DNA of 64,000 nucleotides, taken from Pelagihabitans sp965238025 (lineage in GTDB: Bacteria; Bacteroidota; Bacteroidia; Flavobacteriales; Flavobacteriaceae). Below are positions 35,291 through 44,393 of the stretch, piece after piece. The DNA lies in assembly GCA_965238025.1 (NCBI GenBank), contig OZ250162.1:3968001-4032000 (forward strand), given 5' to 3'. The notes under the pieces are model-generated. The model was not told where the DNA came from and did no database searches. It saw only the letters and a program-made list of their open reading frames with translations. Made by a program: the position numbers and the translations under genes. The first letter of the stretch is position 1; each line of letters begins with the position of its first letter.

Positions 35291-35833
35291 ATGGACAAAG
35301 CATTACAAACGATGATCAACAATATGCCCGAAAAGACCGGGAAATCATTACAGGAATGGACGAGCATTTTAAGGGAAAAGGGGTTCGCTAAACATGGTGA
35401 AGCCATGAAATTCTTAAAAGGGGAGCATGGCGTTACCCATGGGTTTGCCAATACTATTATTCTTTTATCAAAAGAAGAGAAAACAAGTTCGGAAGATCTG
35501 GTTACAAATCAGTATAAAAGGAAAGAGGCATTGATTCCTATTTATGATACGTTAATCGCGCTGGTAAAAACCTTTGGTGGCGATGTTGTCATCACCCCCA
35601 AAAAAACCACTGTAAGCATTATTCGAAAAAAACAATTCGCGCTGATAAAACCCGCCACAAAAACCCGAATAGACCTAGGGTTGAAGCTTAAAGATAAGCC
35701 AGAGACTGCCAGACTGGGAAATTCTGGGCCATTTGGTACCATGTGTACCCATCGGGTTCAACTGACTGATGCCAATGAAGTGGATACCGAACTTACGCAG
35801 TGGTTACAGGAGGCTTATTCAAAGGCCAACTAG
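35291..35833 (+). CDS. DUF4287 / DUF5655 domain protein
   Basis: 180 residues from ATG 35291 (MDKALQTMINNMPEKTG). The N-terminal 60 residues are the DUF4287 helical domain (EWTSILREKGF, KFLKGEHGVTHGFAN); the C-terminal half is a DUF5655-like domain with TTVSIIRKKQFALIKPATK (quoted in part). Biochemical function unknown. It forms a two-gene unit with the YdeI protein. Its TAG stop shares the palindrome CTAG (35830-35833) with the stop of the convergent MFS gene. Confidence 0.8.
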   Translation: MDKALQTMINNMPEKTGKSLQEWTSILREKGFAKHGEAMKFLKGEHGVTHGFANTIILLSKEEKTSSEDLVTNQYKRKEALIPIYDTLIALVKTFGGDVVITPKKTTVSIIRKKQFALIKPATKTRIDLGLKLKDKPETARLGNSGPFGTMCTHRVQLTDANEVDTELTQWLQEAYSKAN

Positions 35834-37089
35834 GAGCTCCGATTTTTTCCGTACATCCGATGGTAAATCATCGCCGCTATTCCACCTACCAACGCAAAAG
35901 CGGTTAACATCCAAAACACATTTTGGAAGCCAGGTTCCCCTGGATTGGAATCCAATAAATATCCATAAGCCGGACCGGCAAAAATATCCGGGGTATAGCC
36001 TACCACAGAAATCATTCCTACCGCTGTGCCCGTAAGTACCAATGGGATCAAACCCTCCTGCATGACACCAAAATATAGGGCTCTAGCTGCATATACCCCT
36101 ATAGATATAATAACAACCGAAAGTAGATATAACAATACAACAGAAGGTTCGATGCTGCCAGTAGCAAACAGGACGCCACCAATAATCGTCGCTACAAAAC
36201 TTAGCACCAACCATAGCGTGATTTTAAATCGGTCCACTACCAGGCCTACAAGAATCCCGGTAATGGGGCGTAAAAATTGAATAAAGGTACCCACCTGTGC
36301 CGATTTTACCTCATCATATAGCATTACCTCTCTGGCATACTGGGATAAAATATCGGTTATTTTATATCCTACGTAGGCGCAAAGAATGATTACCATCAGC
36401 AACCATACCGAAGGTAGTTTTAAAACGGCGCCAATTTGTTTAATGGATATCCGTTCTATTTGAATTTCTTTTTCATCCACACCGGATTTCATAAAAAACC
36501 ACGTCAAAATACCGATGATCGTGATTATGATGGTTGAACAATAGATTACGTATTTGAAGGCGGCCTGCCTGTTCTCGAACGATGCAGATTCAACACGTTC
36601 TGAAATAAAAAGCGAAAAAATAAAGACACCAAGCAATCCAAATAGCGCACCGGTAAGTCCCCGTCCGCCATCCAACAATCCAAATGCCTTGCCTTGCGAG
36701 GTGATTCCTCCCCATACCCGGGCCGCTTTTATCATAGGTGCCCAGAACATAAAAATAGTGGTAAAGCCCCAATATCCATACAAAAACTGCAACATACCAA
36801 AACTAGGAAATGTTGCAAATATCAATCCGCCTAGAGCGGTCATCCAAAGTGCAATGGCCATTAATTTTCGTGGGGGATATTTATCTGCTATTGGCCCTCC
36901 AAATAAATACGATATCAATGCAACAATTCCATAGACAGAAAAACAAAGCCCAAGCTGTGTATTATCCAGTTTAAAAACATCCAGTACGGTAGACCTAAAA
37001 ATCCGGGGAAGTACAAAGGGAAGTATAAAAACTGCCTCTCCTGCTAAGATCAACAAGGTTAGATAGTACCAAGTGGCGGTTTGTTTCAT
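35830..37089 (-). CDS. MFS transporter
   Basis: 419 residues with about 12 predicted transmembrane helices and the MFS loop motif between helices 2 and 3 (GGPIADKYPPRKLM). The two halves are joined by a charged loop near residue 205 (SGVDEKEIQIERISIKQIGA). It resembles the UhpC/GlpT-like or nitrate/organophosphate antiporter type only loosely, so the substrate is not assigned. It is a single gene, divergent from the TPMT-like methyltransferase. Confidence 0.88.
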   Translation of the reverse strand: MKQTATWYYLTLLILAGEAVFILPFVLPRIFRSTVLDVFKLDNTQLGLCFSVYGIVALISYLFGGPIADKYPPRKLMAIALWMTALGGLIFATFPSFGMLQFLYGYWGFTTIFMFWAPMIKAARVWGGITSQGKAFGLLDGGRGLTGALFGLLGVFIFSLFISERVESASFENRQAAFKYVIYCSTIIITIIGILTWFFMKSGVDEKEIQIERISIKQIGAVLKLPSVWLLMVIILCAYVGYKITDILSQYAREVMLYDEVKSAQVGTFIQFLRPITGILVGLVVDRFKITLWLVLSFVATIIGGVLFATGSIEPSVVLLYLLSVVIISIGVYAARALYFGVMQEGLIPLVLTGTAVGMISVVGYTPDIFAGPAYGYLLDSNPGEPGFQNVFWMLTAFALVGGIAAMIYHRMYGKNRSS

Positions 37090-37132
37090 TGACCGGAAAG
37101 ATACTAAGAACTTATTCTTTTTTAAAATCCCT

Positions 37133-37140
37133 TAATTTTG
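37133..37140 (+). promoter_or_regulatory. -7 promoter element of the TPMT-like gene
   Basis: TAATTTTG matches TAnnTTTG, 22 bp before the ATG at 37163. Confidence 0.5.
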
Positions 37141-37162
37141 CTTGGATTCATAACATATTTAA

Positions 37163-37762
37163 ATGACAAAGACGAGAGAACAGGATTATTGGACCAAACG
37201 GTATCAAGAAAACCGAATAGGATGGGATATTGGTTACCCTTCAACACCCTTAGTTACCTATATCGATCAATTAAAAGACAAGTCTATATCAATTTTAATA
37301 CCGGGGGCAGGCAATGCCTATGAAGCGGAATATCTTTGGCAAAAAGGGTTTCAGAATGTTTTTATACTGGATGTCTCGGAATATCCGTTACAGCAATTTC
37401 AAGATCGGAATCCAAATTTTCCAAAGTCGCAATTGTTATTAGACGATTTCTTCCTACATGAAAGCCAATATGACCTCATCTTTGAACAGACTTTTTTCTG
37501 TTCATTTGTCCCAACGGATGATAATCGGAATGCCTACACCAAACACATGGCAAAACTTTTAAAACCGAAAGGGAAGTTGGTAGGGGTTTGGTTTGACGTT
37601 CCCTTGACGGGAAATATGGAAAAGCGACCCTTTGGAGGAAATAAAGACCTCTATCAAAATTATTTGGAGCTTTTTTTCGAAACTATCACTCTTGAATCGT
37701 GCTATAATTCAATTTCCCCGAGAATGGGGAATGAATTATTTGGGATCTTTGTTAAAAAGTAG
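37163..37762 (+). CDS. TPMT-family SAM-dependent methyltransferase
   Basis: 199 residues of the thiopurine S-methyltransferase family: YWTKRYQENRIGWDIG at the N-terminus, the SAM-binding ILIPGAGNAYEAEYLWQKGF (quoted whole), then EQTFFCSF and the late DVPLTGNMEKRPFGG. Members methylate thiols, halides or selenium compounds, including marine halide methyltransferases. Which substrate applies here cannot be read from the sequence, although the haloperoxidase elsewhere in the window makes halide chemistry worth testing. Confidence 0.87.
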   Translation: MTKTREQDYWTKRYQENRIGWDIGYPSTPLVTYIDQLKDKSISILIPGAGNAYEAEYLWQKGFQNVFILDVSEYPLQQFQDRNPNFPKSQLLLDDFFLHESQYDLIFEQTFFCSFVPTDDNRNAYTKHMAKLLKPKGKLVGVWFDVPLTGNMEKRPFGGNKDLYQNYLELFFETITLESCYNSISPRMGNELFGIFVKK

Positions 37763-37827
37763 TTTTAAAAGAAGGTGGTATTTCTTTTATCGATTATACC
37801 CACAGGTTTAATAAAAAGCTAATGTAA

Positions 37828-38364
37828 TTAGGTTTCCTTTTGGTTTTTAAATAACCCAATGATTCCCCTCGAAATCTTATAGCATATAAAAAAGACCAGG
37901 GCCAATAAACTCCCAAAACCCATGGGAATTATAGCACCAAAGCTAAATGCTGACCCCAAGACATAACCAAGTAGGTACTCAGCCTTGTACAAAGGAATAA
38001 CAAATGCCAAGGCAAAAAGGGAAAGCAGGATATAATCTATAACATCAATGCCCAAGGTGAAAAATACTGACATCGAAATTCCGACAAGAAGTGCAGCAAC
38101 AAAACGCAAAAGAACGGTTCCCAAACTTTCAGAACTACCTTCTTTATCGATTCGCTTATGAATACGGCTCAATAAAAACCAGGTAAAAAATGGCAATATC
38201 AAAGCACCCAGCCAATTGGGTATTCCCGGCATATCTTTATCGTGAAGTAGGTAATGGGTCGGTATTCCGCCATGAAAATGGTCCCATATAATGTGCCCCC
38301 AAACCAAGAGCGTTACTATAGCGGTGATTATTATACGAAGTCTTAGGGATAGCTTGTCTTTCAT
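37828..38364 (-). CDS. membrane protein of unknown function
   Basis: 178 residues with about five transmembrane helices (first 8-26; others near 50-65, 84-104, 108-125 and 135-165). A short periplasmic loop carries His residues (HIIWDHFHGGIPTHYLLHD). I do not recognise a family from motifs; it is probably conserved in Flavobacteriia. Single gene with short AT-rich spacers on both sides. Confidence 0.7.
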   Translation of the reverse strand: MKDKLSLRLRIIITAIVTLLVWGHIIWDHFHGGIPTHYLLHDKDMPGIPNWLGALILPFFTWFLLSRIHKRIDKEGSSESLGTVLLRFVAALLVGISMSVFFTLGIDVIDYILLSLFALAFVIPLYKAEYLLGYVLGSAFSFGAIIPMGFGSLLALVFFICYKISRGIIGLFKNQKET

Positions 38365-38518
38365 ATGATTAGATTGGTTACCCTAGGGACCTATTGATCT
38401 GCACAATTATTCCTTAGGATCGATTTTGGTTATTCTAGTTGACGGGGGAATGCCAATAAGACGGAATCTTGACCAATTTGTTACAAACTAGCAATCAAAA
38501 TCGAGAAGAAGTAGCTAT

Positions 38519-39451
38519 TTATTTGATATTGTAATCGGCGATAATCTCCTGAATCCCCTGGGGATATGTTGTTACTTCGAAATCAGGAAATCTATTTTTG
38601 AATTTTGAAGAATCGAATATATTATCAATTTTATAGCGTGGGAATAACTCTTGTGTTTCTTTGATCATGGGCATGAAAAAAGATGCCATCCTTAATTTAA
38701 AGGAGCCTAATACTTCATATTTTACCGTTCTTCCCAGTTGCCTTGAAATTTCCGCAATAAATTCCTTATAGGTAAGTCGATTATCGTCGCAGGGCAAGTG
38801 CCATGTTTGTCCATAGGTATCGGGAGTGTTTCCTAATAAAGCCATTGCCTTACTAGCATCGGGTGTATAAATCAAGGTTCTTACTACGTTATCTTTCAGA
38901 AACATTTGTGGTTTTTTTCCTTTTTGTAAGTTTTCAAAAACCAAGGCATTTGTAAATCCCTTGGTTTTACCGGGACCATAAAATTCCGGCGCCCTGCAAA
39001 TTTGGGCTTCAATTTCCTTTTTGTCGATTTCCGCTAATAACAATTCTGCAGCCAATTTTTTTCCTATACCCTTTTTGCCGGTTGCCCCAAAGGGGGTATC
39101 TTCTTTTTGAATTATACTGTCTTGGGCATAGGCATAAGTGTTATCAAAATAAACCAACTTACATCCGTGTTTTTTACAGCCCTTGATTACATTTTTCATA
39201 ATCCTTACCCAATCGCGCAACCACACTTCAGAAGTATAGGGCAGGCCAACAGTGAGATAGGCAATACTGGTATTTTCCAATGCTTGATCAACATCTTCTT
39301 GTTTAAGTAGGTCGCCTTTACACAAGATATCATCGGCGTTTACTTTTTGGGGATTTCGACCCACTAATTTGATCGTATCGGTATATTTTTCCCGTAATGC
39401 CGAGGCCAATTCTTCCCCTATGATTCCATTTGCCCCTAATATGGTCTGCAT
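38519..39451 (-). CDS. NAD(P)-dependent epimerase / extended SDR-like protein
   Basis: 310 residues with a Rossmann N-terminus (ILGANGIIGEELASAL, GxxGxxG type), NAD-dependent epimerase-like order (YFDNTYAYAQDS, atypical of the YxxxK centre, and GKKGIGKKLAAELLLAE) and RAPEFYGPGKTKGF. The usual Tyr-x-x-x-Lys pair is not clear: TYAYAQ lacks the Lys, so it may be a binding protein or atypical reductase. Cytoplasmic. Single gene between a membrane protein and a serine hydrolase lipoprotein, all on the minus strand. Confidence 0.8.
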   Translation of the reverse strand: MQTILGANGIIGEELASALREKYTDTIKLVGRNPQKVNADDILCKGDLLKQEDVDQALENTSIAYLTVGLPYTSEVWLRDWVRIMKNVIKGCKKHGCKLVYFDNTYAYAQDSIIQKEDTPFGATGKKGIGKKLAAELLLAEIDKKEIEAQICRAPEFYGPGKTKGFTNALVFENLQKGKKPQMFLKDNVVRTLIYTPDASKAMALLGNTPDTYGQTWHLPCDDNRLTYKEFIAEISRQLGRTVKYEVLGSFKLRMASFFMPMIKETQELFPRYKIDNIFDSSKFKNRFPDFEVTTYPQGIQEIIADYNIK

Positions 39452-39477
39452 GGTTTTTGCGTTTTAGTTTCAGCAAA

Positions 39478-40560
39478 TTACGGCAAATCATATTCGACAC
39501 CAGAATAAATACTCAATATGCCGATCATTATATCATTCATTGGCACATTTTCAGCATTAGAATTATAGATTACCGTTACATTATCTCCTGGAAAGTAAAT
39601 GGCCATCGATCGAAATCCATCTATTCGTCCATCATGGCCCAAGCCATTTTTATTGTAAAAGGGTATCGAAAAAATCCCGATACCAAAATTGTCCACTAGC
39701 TTTTTCATTTCCTCTAAAGAAGTTTCAGAAACTACGTTACCACCAAATAAGGCCTCATAGAACATACTTACATCGGTGGGTGTTGCTACAATACCCCCGG
39801 TACCCCTGGCATTACTAATATGTGTCTCAGGCGCTAAGACCCAATCATTATCTTCCCAAAAGTAGGATACGGCCTCTTCGTTTGCTGTATTTATAATACC
39901 TCCATAATAGGTGTTTGAGAGTTGCAAGGGGCCGATAATCCTCTCGTTTAAAATTGTGTTGTATTCCTTCCCCTCAATATCTTCCATTATGAAAGTTAAT
40001 ATCACATAATTGGTACTCGAGTAACCAGCTCTTGCATTTGGCTCGAAAATGGTTCCGTTTGCTATGAATATGTCGAGAATTTCTTCCCTGGTCCTTGAGC
40101 GCTCCACTTCTTCAACTGTAAACTCCCTGTCAGTATAGTTAAAAAGGCCACTGCGGTGCCTCAGTAAAAGTTCCACGGTAATCTTATCAGCATTGGGTAT
40201 TTCTGGAAAGTAGTCACTTAATGGAGTGGACAAGGTCAATTTATTTTCCTCGATCAGCAACATAATCAAGGAGGCGGTAAACGCTTTTGTGAGCGACGCT
40301 ATTCGGTATTTGGTCTCCGTCGTAGCGTTAATTGAATTTTCAATATCCGCTTGACCAAAAGCGGTTTTGTATTCTTGTTGCCCGTTTTTAAAAATGGAAA
40401 CACTTCCCATCCCCAATTTTTTTTCTTCGATTATCGAAAAGAAGCGATCCATTTTTTCTTTATCAAAACCTTGTCCTATTTCTTCTACTTCAGTTTTTGA
40501 ACAGTTGATCAATGAAATTAAGAGCGCTAAAACCAATGTCAATTTGCTTATTACTTTCAT
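39478..40560 (-). CDS. serine hydrolase, beta-lactamase class C / esterase family, lipoprotein
   Basis: 360 residues with a lipoprotein signal (LINC, Cys20). The SxxK nucleophile motif is SLTK (Ser89-Lys92). The second motif is YSS (Tyr180-Ser182, within YSSTNYV) where class C enzymes have YxN. The third motif is GHDG (HxG type). This points to an esterase or D-amino-acid peptidase rather than an efficient beta-lactamase. It is located in the envelope. The flanking genes do not suggest a substrate. Confidence 0.85.
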   Translation of the reverse strand: MKVISKLTLVLALLISLINCSKTEVEEIGQGFDKEKMDRFFSIIEEKKLGMGSVSIFKNGQQEYKTAFGQADIENSINATTETKYRIASLTKAFTASLIMLLIEENKLTLSTPLSDYFPEIPNADKITVELLLRHRSGLFNYTDREFTVEEVERSRTREEILDIFIANGTIFEPNARAGYSSTNYVILTFIMEDIEGKEYNTILNERIIGPLQLSNTYYGGIINTANEEAVSYFWEDNDWVLAPETHISNARGTGGIVATPTDVSMFYEALFGGNVVSETSLEEMKKLVDNFGIGIFSIPFYNKNGLGHDGRIDGFRSMAIYFPGDNVTVIYNSNAENVPMNDIMIGILSIYSGVEYDLP

Positions 40561-40691
40561 CTTTAAATGGGTTTGTTTGATGAAAAGTACCTAGAACAAA
40601 GTAAACTTCGGCATTTGGCAATACAGATTTAAGAGATAAATAACAGAATTGAGGCAATATCTTAAAAAAACCAAAACAAATTGGTCTTGTA

Positions 40692-40973
40692 TTATCTTAG
40701 AACGTCTAGTATACTTTCATCCTTATCAAATACGGATTTGGCAAAGGGACATAACGGAATAATCTTAAAATCTTCAGTTCTTGCCTTGGCGATTATTTCC
40801 ATAAGCAATTTCTTTCCGGTACCAGAACCGCGTAAGGCATCATCTACCTCGGTATGGTCTATAATAACCAGTTGCGGGCTAGCAACGGAGTATGTCATTT
40901 CCGCCACACGCTTTCCATCGTTTTCAATATAAACCGCTCCTTTAGATGTGCTTTCCTCTATTTGAATGTTCAT
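40692..40973 (-). CDS. small GNAT-like acetyltransferase (NATD1/YjdJ-type)
   Basis: 93 residues with the short acetyl-CoA-binding fold: AEMTYSVASPQLVIIDHTEV, LRGSGTGKKLLMEIIAKAR (acetyl-CoA pyrophosphate loop) and IIPLCPFAKSVFDK. The conserved Cys in PLCPFA is typical of this small family. The substrate is unknown. Single gene. Confidence 0.85.
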   Translation of the reverse strand: MNIQIEESTSKGAVYIENDGKRVAEMTYSVASPQLVIIDHTEVDDALRGSGTGKKLLMEIIAKARTEDFKIIPLCPFAKSVFDKDESILDVLR

Positions 40974-41016
40974 AGTTCTTAATTATAATTGTGAAAGGAT
41001 TTTTCATAACGGAAAT

Positions 41017-41547
41017 CTAGATCGCCTCTTGAAACAATCGGATTTTTTGATTTAAATCTGCATTCAACTCTTCGTCCTGAATGCCCTCTTCCGAAAAATT
41101 AGTATGAAACGAAGGAAGGGAAAAACTGGCAATTACATTGGCGCCCATACGCGGAAAAGTTACCATGGCGGTTTGTAAAACTGTTGCTCCGCCTCTACCG
41201 CCCGGTGAGGTTGCCATCAAAAGCATGGGTTTGCCCTTCCATACTTTTTGATTGATTCTGGATATCCAATCATAAGCATTTTTAAAGGCTGTCGAATACG
41301 ATCCATTGTGTTCGGCCAAAGAAACGACCAGGCCGTCTGCAGCGGCAATAAGATCATCTAATCTTGTGGCATCTTGGGGAATCCCCTTTTCATTTTCCAA
41401 ATCGATACCATAAAGCGGCAAATCAAAATCGTTTAGGTCTACAACCGTAATTTCTGAATTTTCCAATTGATTGGCCGTATACGTGGCTAAGGCCTTATTT
41501 ATTGAATTTTTGCTATTACTCCCGCCAAGGGCTATTATCTTTTTCAT
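41017..41547 (-). CDS. NADPH-dependent FMN reductase family flavoprotein
   Basis: 176 residues from the ATG at 41547 (an ATG three codons upstream is also possible). The flavodoxin-like fold starts with KIIALGGSNSKNSINKALAT, the phosphate-binding loop; NGSYSTAFKNAYDWIS and LLMATSPGGRGGATVL form the flavin-binding part. It reduces FMN or quinone-type substrates with NADPH. Cytoplasmic. It lies 44 bp downstream of the amidohydrolase gene on the same strand. Confidence 0.88.
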   Translation of the reverse strand: MKKIIALGGSNSKNSINKALATYTANQLENSEITVVDLNDFDLPLYGIDLENEKGIPQDATRLDDLIAAADGLVVSLAEHNGSYSTAFKNAYDWISRINQKVWKGKPMLLMATSPGGRGGATVLQTAMVTFPRMGANVIASFSLPSFHTNFSEEGIQDEELNADLNQKIRLFQEAI

Positions 41548-41591
41548 AAAAATCATGTTTTTTTACTCCCTTCTAAGGAGGGCATTTAATA

Positions 41592-43262
41592 TTATTCTTT
41601 TCTATCAAACAACTTTTTTCCCCCTATATATGTTTGCAGCACTTTGATATTCTTAATTTCAGGTCCATCTATTTTTGTTATATCCTCGCTCAATATTACA
41701 AAATCGGCCAGTTTACCTACCTCCAAGGTTCCCTTTTTATTTTCTTCAAATGATGCGTAGGCCGCATTCTTCGTATAGGCCAATAACGCCTGTTCAACGG
41801 TTACTTTTTGATTTGGTATCCATCCCTCAGGGTTTTTAGCATCTAATGTACGTCTTGTCGTTGCAGCATATATACCCAGTATCGGAGATGCAGGTGCCAC
41901 TGGCCAGTCGCTTCCAAAAGTCAAAATAGTACCTGCGTTCAATAAGGATTTAAAAGCATAGGTAGTTTGGATTCGTTCGGGGCCAATCAGTTCCTCAGCC
42001 CAACGACCATCGTCAATGGCATGATATGGTTGTACGCTTGCGATAACCCCTAACTCAGCAAATCGTGAGATATCATTTTTTTTAAGATGCTGCGCATGTT
42101 CAACCCTAAACCTACGGTCTTTATCACCATTTTCCCGAATTACCTGCGCATAAGTATTTAATAGCATGTTATTGGCTTTATCACCAATAGCATGTACCGT
42201 AATCTGTTTGTTATTCGAGTCAGCGACCGAAATCCAATCATATAAATCAACTTTGTTATTTATAAAAAACCCGAAGTCCTTTTCTCGGTCTGTATATGTT
42301 TCTGTAAAGGCTGCGGTATGGGAGCCTAAAGAGCCGTCAACAAATCCTTTTAATAAACCTGTTTTCAACCATTTGCCATCCACAATTTCAACTTCATCAT
42401 GTCTATTTAAAGGCTTGGCCGAATAAATTCGAATATTGAGCTCTCCCTTATCAAAGAGTTCTTTGGCTACGGAAAACGTACCTAAACTATCCACATCATG
42501 AACAGAAGTTACCCCGTTGGAAAGTAAATATTCGTTAGCCACTTGCAACGCATCTTTCTTTTTTGCTTCTGTCATTGGCGGAATGGCGTTCAACATCAAA
42601 TTCATTGCACTGCCTTTTAAGATTCCCGTGGGACTACCATCCGGATTCTTGACAATTTCCCCCTGTGACAAATCGTCTGTCTTACTATTTATTCCCGCAA
42701 GGGAAAGCGCTTTCGAATTTGCTAGTACACTATGGCCATCAATACGGTAGATAACCACGGGGTTTTTGCTGGTAAATTTATCTATCCACTCTTTTTGTGG
42801 TAGTTCGCCCCCCCAAAGTGTATGGTCCCAATTTCCTTCTAATACCCATTCACCTGGTGCTAGAGTTTTAGTGTATGCGACAATTCTATTTATAAACTCC
42901 GCTTTGGTGTCGGCATCCCGAAGTTCAACACTGAGCAAAGCGTTACCCCCCATCATAAGGTGCACATGAGAATCTATAAATCCGGGAACTATAAAACGTC
43001 CGGACATATCTATAATTTTGGTGGAATCTACTTTAAACTTGTTGATTTTCTCAAGGTTGCCAACGGCGAGAATGGTATCAGCCCTAATGGCCATGGAAGT
43101 AGCCCGAGGTTGATTCTCATTACCTGTCCAAATATTGGCATCGGTAATTATCAAATCGGCCGCAGGCACATTTTTGGTACAGGCCGTTACCACTAAAAGT
43201 GCTAATATAAATTTTAAAGGCCTATAACATTTTGTAATAATAGCATCTAGATAATACAACAT
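41592..43262 (-). CDS. amidohydrolase family lipoprotein (YtcJ-like)
   Basis: About 556 residues from the ATG at 43262; upstream in-frame codons overlap the bestrophin gene. A lipoprotein signal (VVTAC) follows a hydrophobic segment. Metal-dependent amidohydrolase motifs: DSHVHLMMGG (first His pair), VHAIGDKAN, RVEHAQHL and GSDWPVAPASP. YtcJ-like members hydrolyse amides or imides. The signal implies action in the periplasm. It may share a transcript with the bestrophin gene, whose stop lies 4 bp upstream. Confidence 0.85.
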   Translation of the reverse strand: MLYYLDAIITKCYRPLKFILALLVVTACTKNVPAADLIITDANIWTGNENQPRATSMAIRADTILAVGNLEKINKFKVDSTKIIDMSGRFIVPGFIDSHVHLMMGGNALLSVELRDADTKAEFINRIVAYTKTLAPGEWVLEGNWDHTLWGGELPQKEWIDKFTSKNPVVIYRIDGHSVLANSKALSLAGINSKTDDLSQGEIVKNPDGSPTGILKGSAMNLMLNAIPPMTEAKKKDALQVANEYLLSNGVTSVHDVDSLGTFSVAKELFDKGELNIRIYSAKPLNRHDEVEIVDGKWLKTGLLKGFVDGSLGSHTAAFTETYTDREKDFGFFINNKVDLYDWISVADSNNKQITVHAIGDKANNMLLNTYAQVIRENGDKDRRFRVEHAQHLKKNDISRFAELGVIASVQPYHAIDDGRWAEELIGPERIQTTYAFKSLLNAGTILTFGSDWPVAPASPILGIYAATTRRTLDAKNPEGWIPNQKVTVEQALLAYTKNAAYASFEENKKGTLEVGKLADFVILSEDITKIDGPEIKNIKVLQTYIGGKKLFDRKE

Positions 43263-43266
43263 ATTT

Positions 43267-44322
43267 CTAGAATTGAGTATTAAGCTCCACCGGAAATTGA
43301 TCCGGAATCTCATCATTGTTTTCCCCCATATTTTGTCTCAGGTCTATCTCGATACCCCTCGCAATAGTAGAAATGGGAACATCGTTTGCTGTTCCTTCAA
43401 AGGGGTTTTCCCCTGTCCTGCCGATTCTTTCCATAGTATGGAATATCCAAGCTACAATAACATAGAACGGGATACAAAACCATACAAATAAATCACCGAT
43501 CAAGGGGTGATTCTCCTTAAAGGCATTCCCAATTTCCGCAAATTGGGGCACCAAGGCCATCGGTAAAAGCAATACAAAAATCCACATAAAAAGATGGTTC
43601 ATTGTGGCAAATTGTCTTGGGTAAGGGAAGTTCTTAATACGTTCACTTTTTCCTTGTAACGTAAAAAGTTCCTGAAGGAGTGCTTCTAATTCTAAAAATG
43701 AGAATTCCCAGATGACACCTTGTTCTTTAAGTTTTTTTAGGTGATGCGATTGTTGGTACAGCAGGGCTGTCTGTTTGTTATTTTTGCCCATCACATCTTT
43801 CAGGTCAGCATCCGAAATATAAGGTTTAAGGTCTTCCTCTAAACTAGAATCCATTTCCGGTGGTCGTATCCCCCATTCCTGATTCGTTTTATGGCTTGAG
43901 GTGGTTTCCCAAGGTTTTGGCATGCGCATGGCATGGCGTAGAGCGGTCATCCAAGCGATATGGCGATACGTCAATGTTTTTACCTCAGCTCGTAACTGCT
44001 CTTCAGAAACTGGCGATTCGGTATGTTCATTAGTCAGCATATCCTGAAGGTACATACCAAAGGTCCTGGACGTATTTACAATACCGCCCCAAATTTTGCG
44101 CGCTTCCCATATTCTACCATAGGCCGAATTATTTTGAAATCCGATAACAAAAGCTACGGCCGTACCAATGAGTGCCAAGGGTGTCCAAGGAATTTTAAAC
44201 CATGTCAGATCCAAAAAATAAAATGCCGCTACCCACGCGACGATAATGATGATAAAGGCAATGGTTTCATATCTAGTCCACCAGGCCATCTGATAGGCGG
44301 TAAATGTCTTTTTTGTATACAT
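43267..44322 (-). CDS. bestrophin family ion channel
   Basis: 351 residues. The N-terminal WWTRYETIAF, FVIGFQNNSAYGRIWEARK and WGGIVNTSRTF are the hallmarks of bacterial bestrophins (UPF0187/RFP-TM type), and later membrane segments near residues 240-290 (HLFMWIFVLLLPMALVP) complete the fold. Bacterial homologues form pentameric ion channels (KpBest is sodium-selective); the ion here is unknown. It is followed by the amidohydrolase gene without a spacer. Confidence 0.9.
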   Translation of the reverse strand: MYTKKTFTAYQMAWWTRYETIAFIIIIVAWVAAFYFLDLTWFKIPWTPLALIGTAVAFVIGFQNNSAYGRIWEARKIWGGIVNTSRTFGMYLQDMLTNEHTESPVSEEQLRAEVKTLTYRHIAWMTALRHAMRMPKPWETTSSHKTNQEWGIRPPEMDSSLEEDLKPYISDADLKDVMGKNNKQTALLYQQSHHLKKLKEQGVIWEFSFLELEALLQELFTLQGKSERIKNFPYPRQFATMNHLFMWIFVLLLPMALVPQFAEIGNAFKENHPLIGDLFVWFCIPFYVIVAWIFHTMERIGRTGENPFEGTANDVPISTIARGIEIDLRQNMGENNDEIPDQFPVELNTQF

Positions 44323-44393
44323 AAATAAGAATCTGAATTAATGAGCCAATTTAGGGCATTTATTGGGATATTACCAATGTACTATTTTAAGGC

